DNA of 64,000 nt from Conexibacter sp. CPCC 206217 (GCF_030646165.1 NZ_JAUTDO010000011.1:62001-126000), one strand, 5' to 3'; counted from the stretch's first letter, positions 36,093 through 43,548 are shown. The notes: generated from the sequence alone by a model not told the origin. Numbers and translations: made by a program.

Positions 36093-36487
36093 CGACGGTG
36101 AACGAGGCCGACGAGGCGCTTCTGCGCACGTTCGTCGGCGACGAGACGGTGGACGCCTGGCAGAAGGCCGGCGCCGGGGCCGCCGGCGCGGTGAGCGAAG
36201 GTGCAGGCGAGCACGCGACGCACGTCGACTTCGTGTGGAGAGCGATCGAGGCGGCGGAGGCGCTCGGGCGGACGGTGCCCGAGGACGTGATCGACCGGCT
36301 CGTCGGCGAGGCCGAGGAGCGCGATCAGCAGGGTGTGCCGCTGACGGCGGCCGCTGTGCGCGAGAGCGCCGGCGACGACGACGCGGCGAGCGGCGAGTTC
36401 GCCTCGCTCGCGGCCGAGCTGGGCATCGTCGAGAGCGCAGACGACGCGCTGTCGATCCATGGCATCACGACGAAGACGGAGGGCTGA
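36089..36487 (+). CDS. Unknown acidic protein, 132 aa (element operon)
   Basis: The product has 132 residues from the ATG at 36089, with GGAGGG 16 bases upstream. It is strongly acidic and helical: TTVNEADEALLRTFVGDETV, VWRAIEAAEALGRTVPEDVI, ASLAAELGIVESADDA. Small acidic proteins of this kind occur in phages as decoys or inhibitors, but nothing supports a specific role here. Confidence 0.58.
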   Translation: MTTVNEADEALLRTFVGDETVDAWQKAGAGAAGAVSEGAGEHATHVDFVWRAIEAAEALGRTVPEDVIDRLVGEAEERDQQGVPLTAAAVRESAGDDDAASGEFASLAAELGIVESADDALSIHGITTKTEG

Positions 36488-36491
36488 GGAC

Positions 36492-36812
36492 GTGGAGGCC
36501 ATGATCGAGACGGCGTGGGAGCGCGAGGAGCGGCAGGAGCGTGAGCGGCTCGACGCGCAGCACCGCTCCGGCGTCGCTGCGGAGGCGCAGCGCAAGCGCG
36601 ACCGGCAGACCGCGACGTACCAGTTCGGGCTGCGGCTGGCGGAAGCGAGACGGGTGGCGGAGAGCGCCGCGCTCGCATTCGAGGACGCGGCGGCGAGCTG
36701 GGCGATCAACGGCGACGACGAGCTGAAGCTGGAGCGCGCCGAGACGCGCCTCGCACGCGCCGAGCGCGACTTGCGCCGGATGCAGGCGGCGGCCCGCCGG
36801 TTGGGGATCTAG
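36492..36812 (+). CDS. Unknown coiled-coil protein, about 106 aa (element operon)
   Basis: The start is GTG at 36492 or ATG at 36501. Almost the whole sequence is a charged coiled coil: AWEREERQERERLDAQHRSG, AEARRVAESAALAFEDAAAS, LERAETRLARAERDLRRMQA. It could serve as a scaffold or oligomerisation element. It starts four bases past the preceding stop. Confidence 0.58.
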   Translation: MEAMIETAWEREERQERERLDAQHRSGVAAEAQRKRDRQTATYQFGLRLAEARRVAESAALAFEDAAASWAINGDDELKLERAETRLARAERDLRRMQAAARRLGI

Positions 36813-36830
36813 CGGCGCGAGGCCGGCACG

Positions 36831-37334
36831 GTGGCTCCGCCGGTGCTGCACGAGGACGCGGCTCCGCAGGTCGTCCGGCTGCTCCGCGAAGCGCGCGAGC
36901 GCGGCCTGTCGTTCGAGGCGGCATGGTCGGAGGTCGTGGAGCGGACCCCGCTGGTGCTCGCGTCCGCGCGCAACCCGCCGCCGGGGGTGGTGCTCTGGCC
37001 GTCAGACGGCGATGCGCGGAGAGCTGCGATCGAGGCGCTGCGCGGGACACGCGAGGCGTGGGAACGCGCGTACGTCGGCGCACCGGCCGGCGATGCCGAG
37101 CGCGCGCTGCCGGTGCTGCTTGCCGCGCTCGGCGAGGATGGCAAGCTGCATCCGCGAGAGGCGGCGGGCGATGACGCCGAGCAGAGACGCGCGACGGCGC
37201 ACGCGATGATCCGCCGCCGCTCGCCGATGAAGCTCATCGTGGAGATCACCGACTACCCGGAGCGGTCGGTGTCTCGTCTGCGGAAGGGTCTGCGGGACGA
37301 CCGCGTGGACGTGGCGCCGCCGGTCGGACGGTGA
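36831..37334 (+). CDS. Unknown protein, 167 aa (last gene of the element operon)
   Basis: The product has 167 residues from a GTG at 36831. The middle part (DARRAAIEALRGTREAWERA) is helical, and the C-terminal part, RRRSPMKLIVEITDYPERSV then SRLRKGLRDDRVDV, could be a small DNA-binding region. No family recognised. It closes the run of co-directional small genes; 138 bases without a gene follow before the convergent membrane-protein gene. Confidence 0.55.
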   Translation: MAPPVLHEDAAPQVVRLLREARERGLSFEAAWSEVVERTPLVLASARNPPPGVVLWPSDGDARRAAIEALRGTREAWERAYVGAPAGDAERALPVLLAALGEDGKLHPREAAGDDAEQRRATAHAMIRRRSPMKLIVEITDYPERSVSRLRKGLRDDRVDVAPPVGR

Positions 37335-37472
37335 TCCGGCGATCCGGCGGCGCGGAGGCCGGGAGATCGGCCGCGTGGCGCCGTTGCGGCGCGTAGGATG
37401 AGCGATGCTGACGTGCGTTATCGTCGGCGAGCGCCGTCCCTGCCACTCATCGGCTCGGGCGGCGTTCGTCGC

Positions 37473-37910
37473 TCACGGCGTCACGGCGGTGACGGCGGCG
37501 AACGACTCGATGTAGCCGCGCAGCGCCGGCGTCGCCTGGCCGCTGACGAGCACGTCGGTCCCGTCGTCGGCCGCCGTGAACGTGATCGTGACGCGCTCCG
37601 TCGCGCGTACGGCGATCGAGATGACGATCGCGAGCAGGACCATGATGCCGGCGATCCGACCGGCCGCCACCGGGTCGGTGCCGTCCACGAGCGCGCCGAG
37701 CAGGAACACGGCGACCGCGATCCCGAGCGGCACGCGATAGACCGCCGCCGGCACGAAGCGGCGCACGAGCACGAGCCCGGTCGGGCTGTGCGACTCGATC
37801 GCGTAGCCCATCTCGCCGAAGTGATCGCTGGCGTGCAGCAGGCGACGGAGGAGCTGCTCGGGCTCCTCGTCAAGGCTGAAGTCGTCGGTGAACGCGTGGC
37901 CTGCTGGCAC
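37473..37910 (-). CDS. Small two-helix membrane protein (element cargo)
   Basis: The product has 145 residues from the GTG at 37910, chosen because GGGAGG lies about five bases upstream. Residues ~20-50 form a small cytoplasmic domain (LLRRLLHASDHFGEMGYAIE), two adjacent membrane helices follow (VPLGIAVAVFLLGALVDG and IAGIMVLLAIVISIAV), then a beta-rich end (VTITFTAADDGTDVLVSGQA). No family recognised. Confidence 0.65.
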   Translation of the reverse strand: MPAGHAFTDDFSLDEEPEQLLRRLLHASDHFGEMGYAIESHSPTGLVLVRRFVPAAVYRVPLGIAVAVFLLGALVDGTDPVAAGRIAGIMVLLAIVISIAVRATERVTITFTAADDGTDVLVSGQATPALRGYIESFAAVTAVTP

Positions 37911-38070
37911 AGGGCCTCCCCGGTCGTCGGCGAGCCCTGTGCTCGCCGCTGGCGCCGCAGGCAATCAGACGGCGGTGCGTTGCCGGTGCAGCAGCGAGGC
38001 ACGATGCCGTGGACGACGCCGCCGGCGATGGCGCCGAGAGCTTTACGCCTCGTCGGGCGGTGCGCTCTGG

Positions 38071-38676
38071 CTATCTCGCCTCTTCGAGGGGTTCCCACAA
38101 TGGAGTCGAGCTTCTTCCTGTCTCGTCCGATTCGAGCAGCCACCAGCCGGCGACGGCGGATACCGGAACGCGCATCACCGCCACGCGGGTGGCTCCAGGC
38201 TGGGCAGGAGCCGAGATGCGAGCGTTCTCGATCGTCAGGTGAGTCCGCACGTCGGCGCTGATGATCCGCCGGGCAAGCTCAGCCGGGACCGACGTGATGT
38301 CGATGCCGCCCCTTCCACCATGTGGCTCTGCGTCTTGCTCCAGCTCTTCGAGTTGCTCTCGGAAGACGGCCACGCCTGAGGTGATCTGCGTGCTGATGTT
38401 GCGGCCCGCTCTGGTCCATTCCTCGTCGGACAGTCCATCGGGCTTCGGCAGCCGCATGTAGACGGTCGTGAGCTGGGCGTCTACTGCGTTCGCCATCGCC
38501 TCAGGACGACCGAGCTGTCCCATGATCACCATGCCGTTGACGAGAAGTGCGACACCAAGCCCGAGGCCAATATCGGCCCACAGCAGCAGGTCGTTCAACA
38601 TGGCGTCAGGCGCGCCGCGCATCTCGATGTGGGCGAGATCTAATGCAGAGGGATGCAGCGGCTGGTCGTCCGACAC
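38071..38676 (-). CDS. Membrane-anchored protein, 201 aa (element cargo)
   Basis: The product has 201 residues. AAAGGAA seven bases before the GTG at 38676 supports the start. One or two hydrophobic helices lie near residues 28-53 (LLLWADIGLGLGVALLVNGM), followed by a soluble region ending in a beta-rich domain (ATRVAVMRVPVSAVAGWWLL). Function unknown. Confidence 0.6.
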   Translation of the reverse strand: MSDDQPLHPSALDLAHIEMRGAPDAMLNDLLLWADIGLGLGVALLVNGMVIMGQLGRPEAMANAVDAQLTTVYMRLPKPDGLSDEEWTRAGRNISTQITSGVAVFREQLEELEQDAEPHGGRGGIDITSVPAELARRIISADVRTHLTIENARISAPAQPGATRVAVMRVPVSAVAGWWLLESDETGRSSTPLWEPLEEAR

Positions 38677-38783
38677 GCGATTCCTTTCGTACTGGCAAGC
38701 GAGAGAGTGAAGTCAGGATGATCGCAGCGCCTCTCCGCCCGCACGCCGGCCGCTCCGGCGGCTGGTAGATAGGCTCAGACTCA

Positions 38784-39026
38784 ATGAGCCGGCGCGCGCT
38801 CGATTCCGCGATGGTCATGGTGCTGGAGGCGCACGGCGGCGGCTGGATGGACCGCGACGAGATCGCCGCCGAGATCGCCGAGCGCGACCTGTACCGCAAG
38901 CTCAACGGCGAGCATCCGCCGAGCGACCAACTTCGGCTTCGTGCACGGCATTCGCACTACCGGCACCTGTTCGAGTTGAGCGACGACCGCGCTTCGCGGA
39001 TTCGCCTGCGCCGTCGCGTCGCGTAG
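38784..39026 (+). CDS. Small winged-helix-like protein (element cargo)
   Basis: The product has 80 residues. TAGGCT ends eight bases before the ATG, implying a leaderless mRNA. ALDSAMVMVLEAHGGGWMDR, DEIAAEIAERDLYRKLNGEH and RARHSHYRHLFEL resemble the HARE-HTH/winged-helix found in restriction- and chromatin-linked proteins. It may regulate the neighbouring cargo genes. Confidence 0.6.
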   Translation: MSRRALDSAMVMVLEAHGGGWMDRDEIAAEIAERDLYRKLNGEHPPSDQLRLRARHSHYRHLFELSDDRASRIRLRRRVA

Positions 39027-39034
39027 GTTCCCGT

Positions 39035-39484
39035 CTACGTGCCTCTCGGCGCGAGGTGGTGAGCCGTCATCGGTCGAACTGCCTCGCGAAGTGGCCGGGG
39101 CGGACCGAAGATCAGAGCCGCGAGCTGGTCGTTCGTTACGTCGTCTGCGCCTGTTGCCCGCCGCGCAGTCTGGAGCGCGTGGAGGAAACGACTGCGGCCG
39201 TCAGCCGTTCCCGTGGTCGCGTTGACCTGAAATGCGCGGAACGCCTCGACGACCTCCCCAGGCGCGTGAAGCGCGATTCGGGCTGCTGCGGAGGCATACC
39301 GGGCTTGTGCGTCGAGGCCGCCGCCGTTGGCGACTTCGGCGACGGCGCTGACGAGATCGTTCAGCGCGTCCACGAGCAGCCGGTCAGCGTGCGATCGGCG
39401 CTCGTTGTGGCGGGACAGCAGCGCACCCAAACCGATACCGCCGAGAGCGACGAGGACGGTCACGATGGCCTGCGCGACGCTCAT
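39035..39484 (-). CDS. Single-helix membrane protein, 149 aa (element cargo)
   Basis: The product has 149 residues. An N-terminal membrane helix (AQAIVTVLVALGGIGLGALL) is followed by a cytoplasmic helical domain with RRSHADRLLVDALNDLVSAV. The start codon overlaps the stop of the upstream gene (ATGA), so the two are co-translated. The family is not recognised, though phage-exclusion and other accessory modules often use such pairs. Confidence 0.6.
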   Translation of the reverse strand: MSVAQAIVTVLVALGGIGLGALLSRHNERRSHADRLLVDALNDLVSAVAEVANGGGLDAQARYASAAARIALHAPGEVVEAFRAFQVNATTGTADGRSRFLHALQTARRATGADDVTNDQLAALIFGPPRPLREAVRPMTAHHLAPRGT

Positions 39485-39930
39485 CGCTCCGGGCGCGCCT
39501 CGGAGGAATCAACGCCGTCTGGCTCTGGTTGCAGCGGTGGCGAGCCGGCGCGACTAGTGCGGGCGCCTGTCGGCTTCGGCTCCCCTGCGATGAGCGGCAG
39601 GATCACGGCTGCGACGAGCACGACTTGGGCGACGAGTGTCGTGCCGAGCGCGATGCGGCGCAGTTCGTCGAACGCTAACGCCTGGAGGCCGAGAATCTCG
39701 GAAACCCCTACGAACAGACCGATGAATGCCACTACCTTCCGATCAAACGGCCCGCCGCGATCGTGCAATCGCAAGAGGAACTTCCGCTCAACTGCCACTG
39801 CGATCAACAGCGTCGGGATCACCTGCACGGCCGTTGCAAAGTAGTCGCGTGGCGGAGGATCGGAGGTCGCCGCGAACGCGACTGCCAGCACCAACACCAC
39901 ACCGGTGACGAACGCTGTCTCTCGCCGCAT
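39481..39930 (-). CDS. Three-helix membrane protein, 149 aa (element cargo)
   Basis: The start at the ATG 39930 (RRETAFVTGV) is the most compact; a GTG at 39945 is possible. Three to four hydrophobic helices are visible: VTGVVLVLAVAFAATSD, YFATAVQVIPTLLIAVAVER, VVAFIGLFVGVSEILGLQ and TLVAQVVLVAAVILPLI. A charged tail follows. It is coupled to the downstream single-helix protein. Function unknown. Confidence 0.6.
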   Translation of the reverse strand: MRRETAFVTGVVLVLAVAFAATSDPPPRDYFATAVQVIPTLLIAVAVERKFLLRLHDRGGPFDRKVVAFIGLFVGVSEILGLQALAFDELRRIALGTTLVAQVVLVAAVILPLIAGEPKPTGARTSRAGSPPLQPEPDGVDSSEARPER

Positions 39931-40086
39931 CCATGCTGACGACACCCCACCCGGCGGCGAGACGCCATCGGCGACTCGGCGGACGGCGCTTCGTGAGCGG
40001 CTGCGCATTGGGCGAGGCTCGCAGAGACGGCGAACGGACGCGCCGGTCCGGACCGTTCCTGTCGGATCGCGCCCTCAGCCGTGTGC

Positions 40087-40115
40087 TTCAACTCGTGGAA
40101 GTTCCGGTGTACGAT
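40087..40115 (+). promoter_or_regulatory. Promoter candidate upstream of the integrase operon
   Basis: TTCAAC and TACGAT are separated by exactly 17 bases, in the 584-base region (39931-40514) between the divergent membrane-protein genes and the recombination genes. AACT and AGTT arms flank the -35 region. Confidence 0.35.
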
Positions 40116-40191
40116 CGTCGACACACGAACAAGTTGGCGCCCGCGCTGTTGGTAGCAGCCGGGCGCCTGGCCCACAGGAGAGTGCACTCCG

Positions 40192-40330
40192 ATGGACGCG
40201 ACCCAACCTAGCGCCGGAACGGCGCTCGTGCCCGCCGACCCGGCGGGCGACTTCCTCACCGCGCCGATCCGCACCGCCGGCGAGGCCTTTCTCGCGATTG
40301 CGGTGGACGTGATCGAGGTCCGAACCTGTG
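40192..40330 (+). other. Possible truncated ORF in the integrase leader
   Basis: An ATG at 40192, preceded by AGGAG 11 bases upstream, opens a frame with coding-like codon use for about 45 codons (MDATQPSAGTALVPADPAGD and on). Beyond about 40330 that character is lost, although the frame stays open across the next genes. It may be the 5' remnant of a broken gene or a short leader peptide. Confidence 0.3.
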
Positions 40331-40339
40331 CGGGAGAGC

Positions 40340-40379
40340 GCGATAGTTCAACGCTCAGCACGGCGATAGTTGAGCGCTC
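40340..40379 (+). repeat. Tandem direct repeat GCGATAGTTNNNCGCTC
   Basis: Copies at 40340-40356 and 40363-40379, 23 bases apart (about two helical turns), in the leader of the xis/int genes. This spacing suits cooperative binding of a regulator on one DNA face. Confidence 0.5.
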
Positions 40380-40449
40380 GTCGGTAAACGACAGCACATA
40401 TTTCCGTCCGAGCGGGCCGGTTAGAGTGCCGGGCGTCTCCCCAAAGAAA

Positions 40450-40484
40450 GCGAGCCGCCACCCCCTGCCAGGGGTGCGGCTCGC
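40450..40484 (+). promoter_or_regulatory. Strong hairpin in the xis/int leader
   Basis: GCGAGCCGC(C)ACCCC-CTGCCA-GGGGTGCGGCTCGC forms a 14-base-pair stem with one bulged C, about 30 bases before the ATG at 40515. No T-run follows, so it may be an attenuator, an insulating hairpin or a protein-binding RNA. Confidence 0.45.
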
Positions 40485-40514
40485 GGGGCCGCTTGACGTG
40501 AAGGAGCAGCGACG

Positions 40515-41015
40515 ATGGGCAATCTACATCCTCGGCAGGACGCACTTCCCCGGCGCGGTGCAACGCGGCGTCGCGTCGGTCTCGCGCCGAGATCAGCTTG
40601 GACGCCGCGCGGTGCGGGATCGCGGCTCGTGCGTGACCGTCCGACCCGGTGCCGTTCCGCCGCATCCGATCGACTCGGCCGCGACCTTCAAGCCGCGCTG
40701 GATGACGTGCTCGCCAGACGCACCGAGCGTCGGCGACGTGCGCGCCGTGCTGTCGAGCGTGTACAGCGTCAGTCGCGCGGCATCTGCGAGAAGCTCTGCC
40801 GAGGACGGCTCCTTGGGGCCACGAGCACAGGCGTCGCGGGCGCGATGCTGCGGCGCGGCCAGTCGGGCACCAGCGGTGCGCCAGGGCGTACGGGAGGTCG
40901 AGCACGTCCACGGGCTCGGCGGTGTTCTCGTTCATCGCGCAGTTCGGCCGGAGGTGACGGCTCCGGCTCTGCCGGCGAAGGATCGCCGCACCACCAGCGC
41001 GGGGGTGCGGCATGA
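40515..41015 (+). CDS. Basic hypothetical protein upstream of excisionase
   Basis: The product has 166 residues. AAGGAG nine bases before the ATG and an ATGA overlap with the next gene support translation. It is rich in Arg, Gly and Ser, with a helical centre (LGRDLQAALDDVLARRTERR, RRARRAVERVQRQSR). The last ~60 residues are low-complexity. I do not recognise it; a nucleic-acid-binding accessory of the recombination module is possible. Confidence 0.5.
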   Translation: MGNLHPRQDALPRRGATRRRVGLAPRSAWTPRGAGSRLVRDRPTRCRSAASDRLGRDLQAALDDVLARRTERRRRARRAVERVQRQSRGICEKLCRGRLLGATSTGVAGAMLRRGQSGTSGAPGRTGGRARPRARRCSRSSRSSAGGDGSGSAGEGSPHHQRGGAA

Positions 41016-41254
41016 CGCCGCCGAAGCCCAAGACGGTCGTCCCGATCGCGTACCAGCGGCAGGAGGCGGCGTTCGCGCTCGGCCTGTCGCCCAACCAGTT
41101 CGACAAGGTCAGGGACGAGCTGCCGTCGTACCTCGTCGGCGGCACCAAGTTCTTCCCGGTGTGGGGCTTGGACGAGTGGACGCGGAGACAGGTCGCGCGC
41201 TCGCCGGCAGCGACGATCCGGCGGAAGCGGAAGGGGCGAGCTGATGGCCCTTAG
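41012..41254 (+). CDS. Excisionase-like small HTH protein
   Basis: The product has 80 residues. PIAYQRQEAAFALGLSPNQF then KVRDELPSYLVGGTKFFPVW and LDEWTRRQV follow the MerR/AlpA-type winged helix used by excisionases. It overlaps the integrase ATG by 11 bases, the usual xis-int order. It probably directs excision by binding near the att sites. Confidence 0.72.
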   Translation: MTPPKPKTVVPIAYQRQEAAFALGLSPNQFDKVRDELPSYLVGGTKFFPVWGLDEWTRRQVARSPAATIRRKRKGRADGP

Positions 41255-42479
41255 ACGGCGCAGAGAGCAGGGGATCGAGGAGCGACATCCGAAGCGGTGC
41301 TCGTGGAACGAGGGCCGGCGCTGCAACTGCGGCGAGCCGAGGTTCCGTGGCCGCGTGTGGGACGCGGAGAAGAGCAAGTGGATTCACGGACCGTGGACGA
41401 GCAGCCGCCCTGAGGCGCGGCGGTGGCGGCAGGAGGGGCTCGTGGAGGTCCGGCGTGGCGGTCTGCGAGCGGCGACAGAGGTCACGTTCGAGCAGTACGC
41501 CGAGCGGATGATCGCTGGGATCGAGGATGGGAGCTGGCGCACGCGCTCGGGCAGAGCGTACGCGCCGGCGACCGGTCGGAGCTACGTAGGCGACCTGCGC
41601 AACTACTGGATTCCGAGCAGGTTGCGGAGCAAGCGGCTGTCGGCGATCAGGCGCCAGCACGTGCAGGCGGTCGTGGACGAGCTGACCGCCGAGTTCGAGC
41701 CGAAGTCGGTGCGGAACAAGGTCGCGCCAGTGCAGCGGCTGTTCAAGAAGGCGGTGCGGGACGGGCTGGCGCACGTCAACCCGACCGCCGACTTGGAGCT
41801 GCCGGGCGGCGGCGGGCGCCGCGATCGGATCGTGACGCCGGCGGAGGGTTGGGAGCTGGTGAAGGCGCTCCCGGTCGAGGAGCAGGCGTTGTGGGCGGTC
41901 ACGCTGACAACCGGCCTCCGGCGTGGCGAGCTGCGCGCTCTGCGATGGAGCGATGTGGACGATCTCGCGTCACGAGACGCCCGCGTCCACGTCCGCCGGA
42001 GCTGGGACGACGTGACGGGCGCGAAGGCGACGAAGACCGAGAGCGGCAGGCGGTCGGTGCCGTTGATCGGTCCGGTCCGCGTGATGCTCGCGGCGCACAA
42101 GCTCCGGACTGGACGCCGAGGCGACGATCTCGTCTTCGGGCGCCAGCCGGAGGCGCCGTTCACGCCTTCGACGGTGCGGAATCGTGCTCTCGCGGCGTGG
42201 GAGGCGGAGAACGCCCGCCGGCGCCTGACGGCAGAGGAGGAAGGGCGCGAGCTTCGCCCTGACGAGTTGCTCGTACCGATCGGACTGCACGAGCTGCGGC
42301 ACTGCGCCGCGAGCTACCTCATCAAGGCCGGGGTCAAGAGCGTCGCGCTCTCGTCGTACATGGGGCACCGGAGCACGCGCACGACCGAGGACGTGTACGG
42401 CCACCTGATGCCCGACGACCACATCGAGACGGCGGCGAAGCTCGAAGCGCTGTTCGCCGACGTGGCGAAGGGGTCGTGA
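41244..42479 (+). CDS. int: Tyrosine-type site-specific integrase
   Basis: The product has 411 residues. The N-terminus carries a small Cys cluster (C19, C27, C29) and Trp-rich arm-binding region; a SAM-like core-binding domain spans ~75-180. The catalytic residues are all present: Arg226 (TGLRRGEL), Lys in KTESGRR near 264, His349 and Arg352 (HELRH), His375 (MGHRS) and nucleophile Tyr385 (DVYGHL). It would recombine the tRNA-Glu attB with attP. Arm-site-like repeats start three bases after its stop. Confidence 0.95.
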   Translation: MALRRRREQGIEERHPKRCSWNEGRRCNCGEPRFRGRVWDAEKSKWIHGPWTSSRPEARRWRQEGLVEVRRGGLRAATEVTFEQYAERMIAGIEDGSWRTRSGRAYAPATGRSYVGDLRNYWIPSRLRSKRLSAIRRQHVQAVVDELTAEFEPKSVRNKVAPVQRLFKKAVRDGLAHVNPTADLELPGGGGRRDRIVTPAEGWELVKALPVEEQALWAVTLTTGLRRGELRALRWSDVDDLASRDARVHVRRSWDDVTGAKATKTESGRRSVPLIGPVRVMLAAHKLRTGRRGDDLVFGRQPEAPFTPSTVRNRALAAWEAENARRRLTAEEEGRELRPDELLVPIGLHELRHCAASYLIKAGVKSVALSSYMGHRSTRTTEDVYGHLMPDDHIETAAKLEALFADVAKGS

Positions 42480-42481
42480 CC

Positions 42482-42509
42482 GTGGGACGGTCGTGGGACG
42501 GTGGAACGG
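42482..42509 (+). repeat. Direct repeats GTGGGACGG near attR (arm-site candidates)
   Basis: GTGGGACGG occurs at 42482-42490 and 42493-42501, with a one-mismatch copy GTGGAACGG at 42501-42509. They match the pair near attL at 32562-32582. Confidence 0.5.
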
Positions 42510-42558
42510 TGATCGTGTGGGTTCTGATGGGTCGAACCGGGCAACGTGATGCGCGCGC

Positions 42559-42581
42559 AATCGCCCGTCGCGACGGCGATT
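42559..42581. repeat. Inverted repeat inside attR
   Basis: AATCGCC and GGCGATT flank nine bases between the integrase gene and the core site. It may bind recombination proteins or act as the integrase terminator. Confidence 0.4.
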
Positions 42582-42621
42582 CCCTGCTGTGGCGGGATGC
42601 CGGCGTCGGCGCGGCCCCGGT

Positions 42622-42642
42622 TTCGAATCCCCGTAGCGGTAT
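42622..42642 (+). other. attR: second copy of the tRNA-Glu 3' end
   Basis: Identical over 21 bases to attL (32494-32514), starting TTCGAATCC, but without the rest of the tRNA. It marks the right end of the element and is followed, as at attL, by a GC-rich hairpin terminator. Confidence 0.85.
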
Positions 42643-42652
42643 GACGAGAAAG

Positions 42653-42670
42653 GCCCCGCCTCGGCGGGGC
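42653..42670 (+). terminator. Terminator after attR
   Basis: GCCCCG-CCTCGG-CGGGGC followed by TTTTGTCGTTCT. This is a near-copy of the terminator that follows tRNA-Glu at attL. Confidence 0.65.
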
Positions 42671-42674
42671 TTTT

Positions 42675-42710
42675 GTCGTTCTGGAAGTGCTCGGTGGTCG
42701 AACCCGGTGG
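42675..42710 (+). repeat. 36-bp direct repeat, copy A (left of MNT-HEPN)
   Basis: The segment starting GTCGTTCTGG and ending GAACCCGGTGG matches 43549-43584 at 34 of 36 positions. Each copy follows a terminator hairpin, and together they bracket the MNT-HEPN pair. Confidence 0.8.
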
Positions 42711-42736
42711 GAGCGCGCTGTACCGTTCTGGTCCTG

Positions 42737-43054
42737 ATGGTTTCGGGTGATGTCATAGAGCTTGCTGGGCGCCGGCTCGCGAACGCGGCCAGATCTCCGG
42801 TTCGGGTCGTGCTGTTCGGGTCGCATGCACGGGGCGACGCAGGACCTGACAGCGATCTCGACTTCCTCGTGATCGAGCGGGACGTGCCCGACCGGCACGC
42901 GGAGATGGTGCGGCTGGAGCGCGAGGTGCGGTCGTTCGGTGTGCCGATCGACATCGTGGTCGTGAGCGAGGCGTACGCGGCCGAGTGGGCCGGAGTGAAG
43001 AACTCGATCGTTCATGCTGCGCTGAGCGAGGGCCGCGAGCTTGCCACCGCGTGA
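42737..43054 (+). CDS. mntA: MNT nucleotidyltransferase antitoxin
   Basis: The product has 105 residues from the ATG at 42737. The minimal nucleotidyltransferase motif GSHARGD (28-34) followed by DSDLDFLV (38-45) supplies the GSx10DxD active site. In HEPN-MNT modules the MNT protein neutralises the HEPN toxin, in studied cases by adding AMP to a tyrosine. The gene overlaps the downstream HEPN gene by 14 bases, as in known pairs. Confidence 0.88.
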   Translation: MVSGDVIELAGRRLANAARSPVRVVLFGSHARGDAGPDSDLDFLVIERDVPDRHAEMVRLEREVRSFGVPIDIVVVSEAYAAEWAGVKNSIVHAALSEGRELATA

Positions 43055-43433
43055 CGGTCGGGACCTCGCGCGGGTCCTGCTCGATCGCGCCGACGACGAC
43101 ATCACGCTCGTGCGGCGGGTGGTCGCCGACGCTGAGATCGCTGACGCCATCGTCGGCTTTCACGCGCAGCAGGCTGTTGAGAAGGCGCTCAAGGCAGTCT
43201 TGGCAGCGCGCGAGATCCAGTACGCGAAGACGCACGCGCTCGGGTACCTGATTGGGCTTGTCGAGGCACATGCGATCGAGGCTCCTGCCGCTGTTCTCAA
43301 CGCGGGCGAGTTGAGCCCGTGGGCAGTCGACTTCCGCTACGAAACCGACGATGAGCCTGCGTTGAACCGACAAGCGACCCTCGCGCTCATCGACGAGATT
43401 CGCGCTTGGGCGCGAGCTGCGGTCGGCGGCTGA
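43041..43433 (+). CDS. hepT: HEPN-domain toxin
   Basis: The product has 130 residues from a TTG at 43041, inside the end of the MNT gene. The helical HEPN core is clear: ADDDITLVRRVVADAEIADA, GFHAQQAVEKALKAVLAARE, QYAKTHALGYLIGLVE. The Arg and His of AREIQYAKTH correspond to the R-H pair of HEPN ribonucleases. It is expected to cleave RNA when released from its MNT partner. Confidence 0.87.
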   Translation: MPPRDGRDLARVLLDRADDDITLVRRVVADAEIADAIVGFHAQQAVEKALKAVLAAREIQYAKTHALGYLIGLVEAHAIEAPAAVLNAGELSPWAVDFRYETDDEPALNRQATLALIDEIRAWARAAVGG

Positions 43434-43523
43434 GCAAGCCCCGACGACCTCACCGCCGCGAGATCGACTCGCCCGCCAGCCGCGCGACGGGGTTCGACTT
43501 ACGACCCGTTGGGAGTACTAGCG

Positions 43524-43547
43524 AAACCCTCGCTCCGGCGGGGGTTT
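43524..43547 (+). terminator. Third terminator of the tRNA-Glu-linked series
   Basis: AAACCCTCGC-TCCG-GCGGGGGTTT followed by CGTCGTTCT. Stem sequence differs but the tail matches the terminators after attL and attR. A GGGGTTCGA tract about 30 bases upstream may be a decayed tRNA/att remnant. Confidence 0.6.
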
Positions 43548-43548
43548 C

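Noticed and set aside
40192-41244. 350-codon frame across the integrase leader and excisionase
   Set aside because: Only the first ~45 codons look coding. The rest overlaps two better supported genes in another frame, so it was kept only as a possible truncated ORF.
32514-42642. Interpretation of the element as a complete prophage or conjugative element
   Set aside because: No capsid, terminase large subunit, portal, lysis, relaxase, FtsK/TraB-like or replication protein could be recognised.
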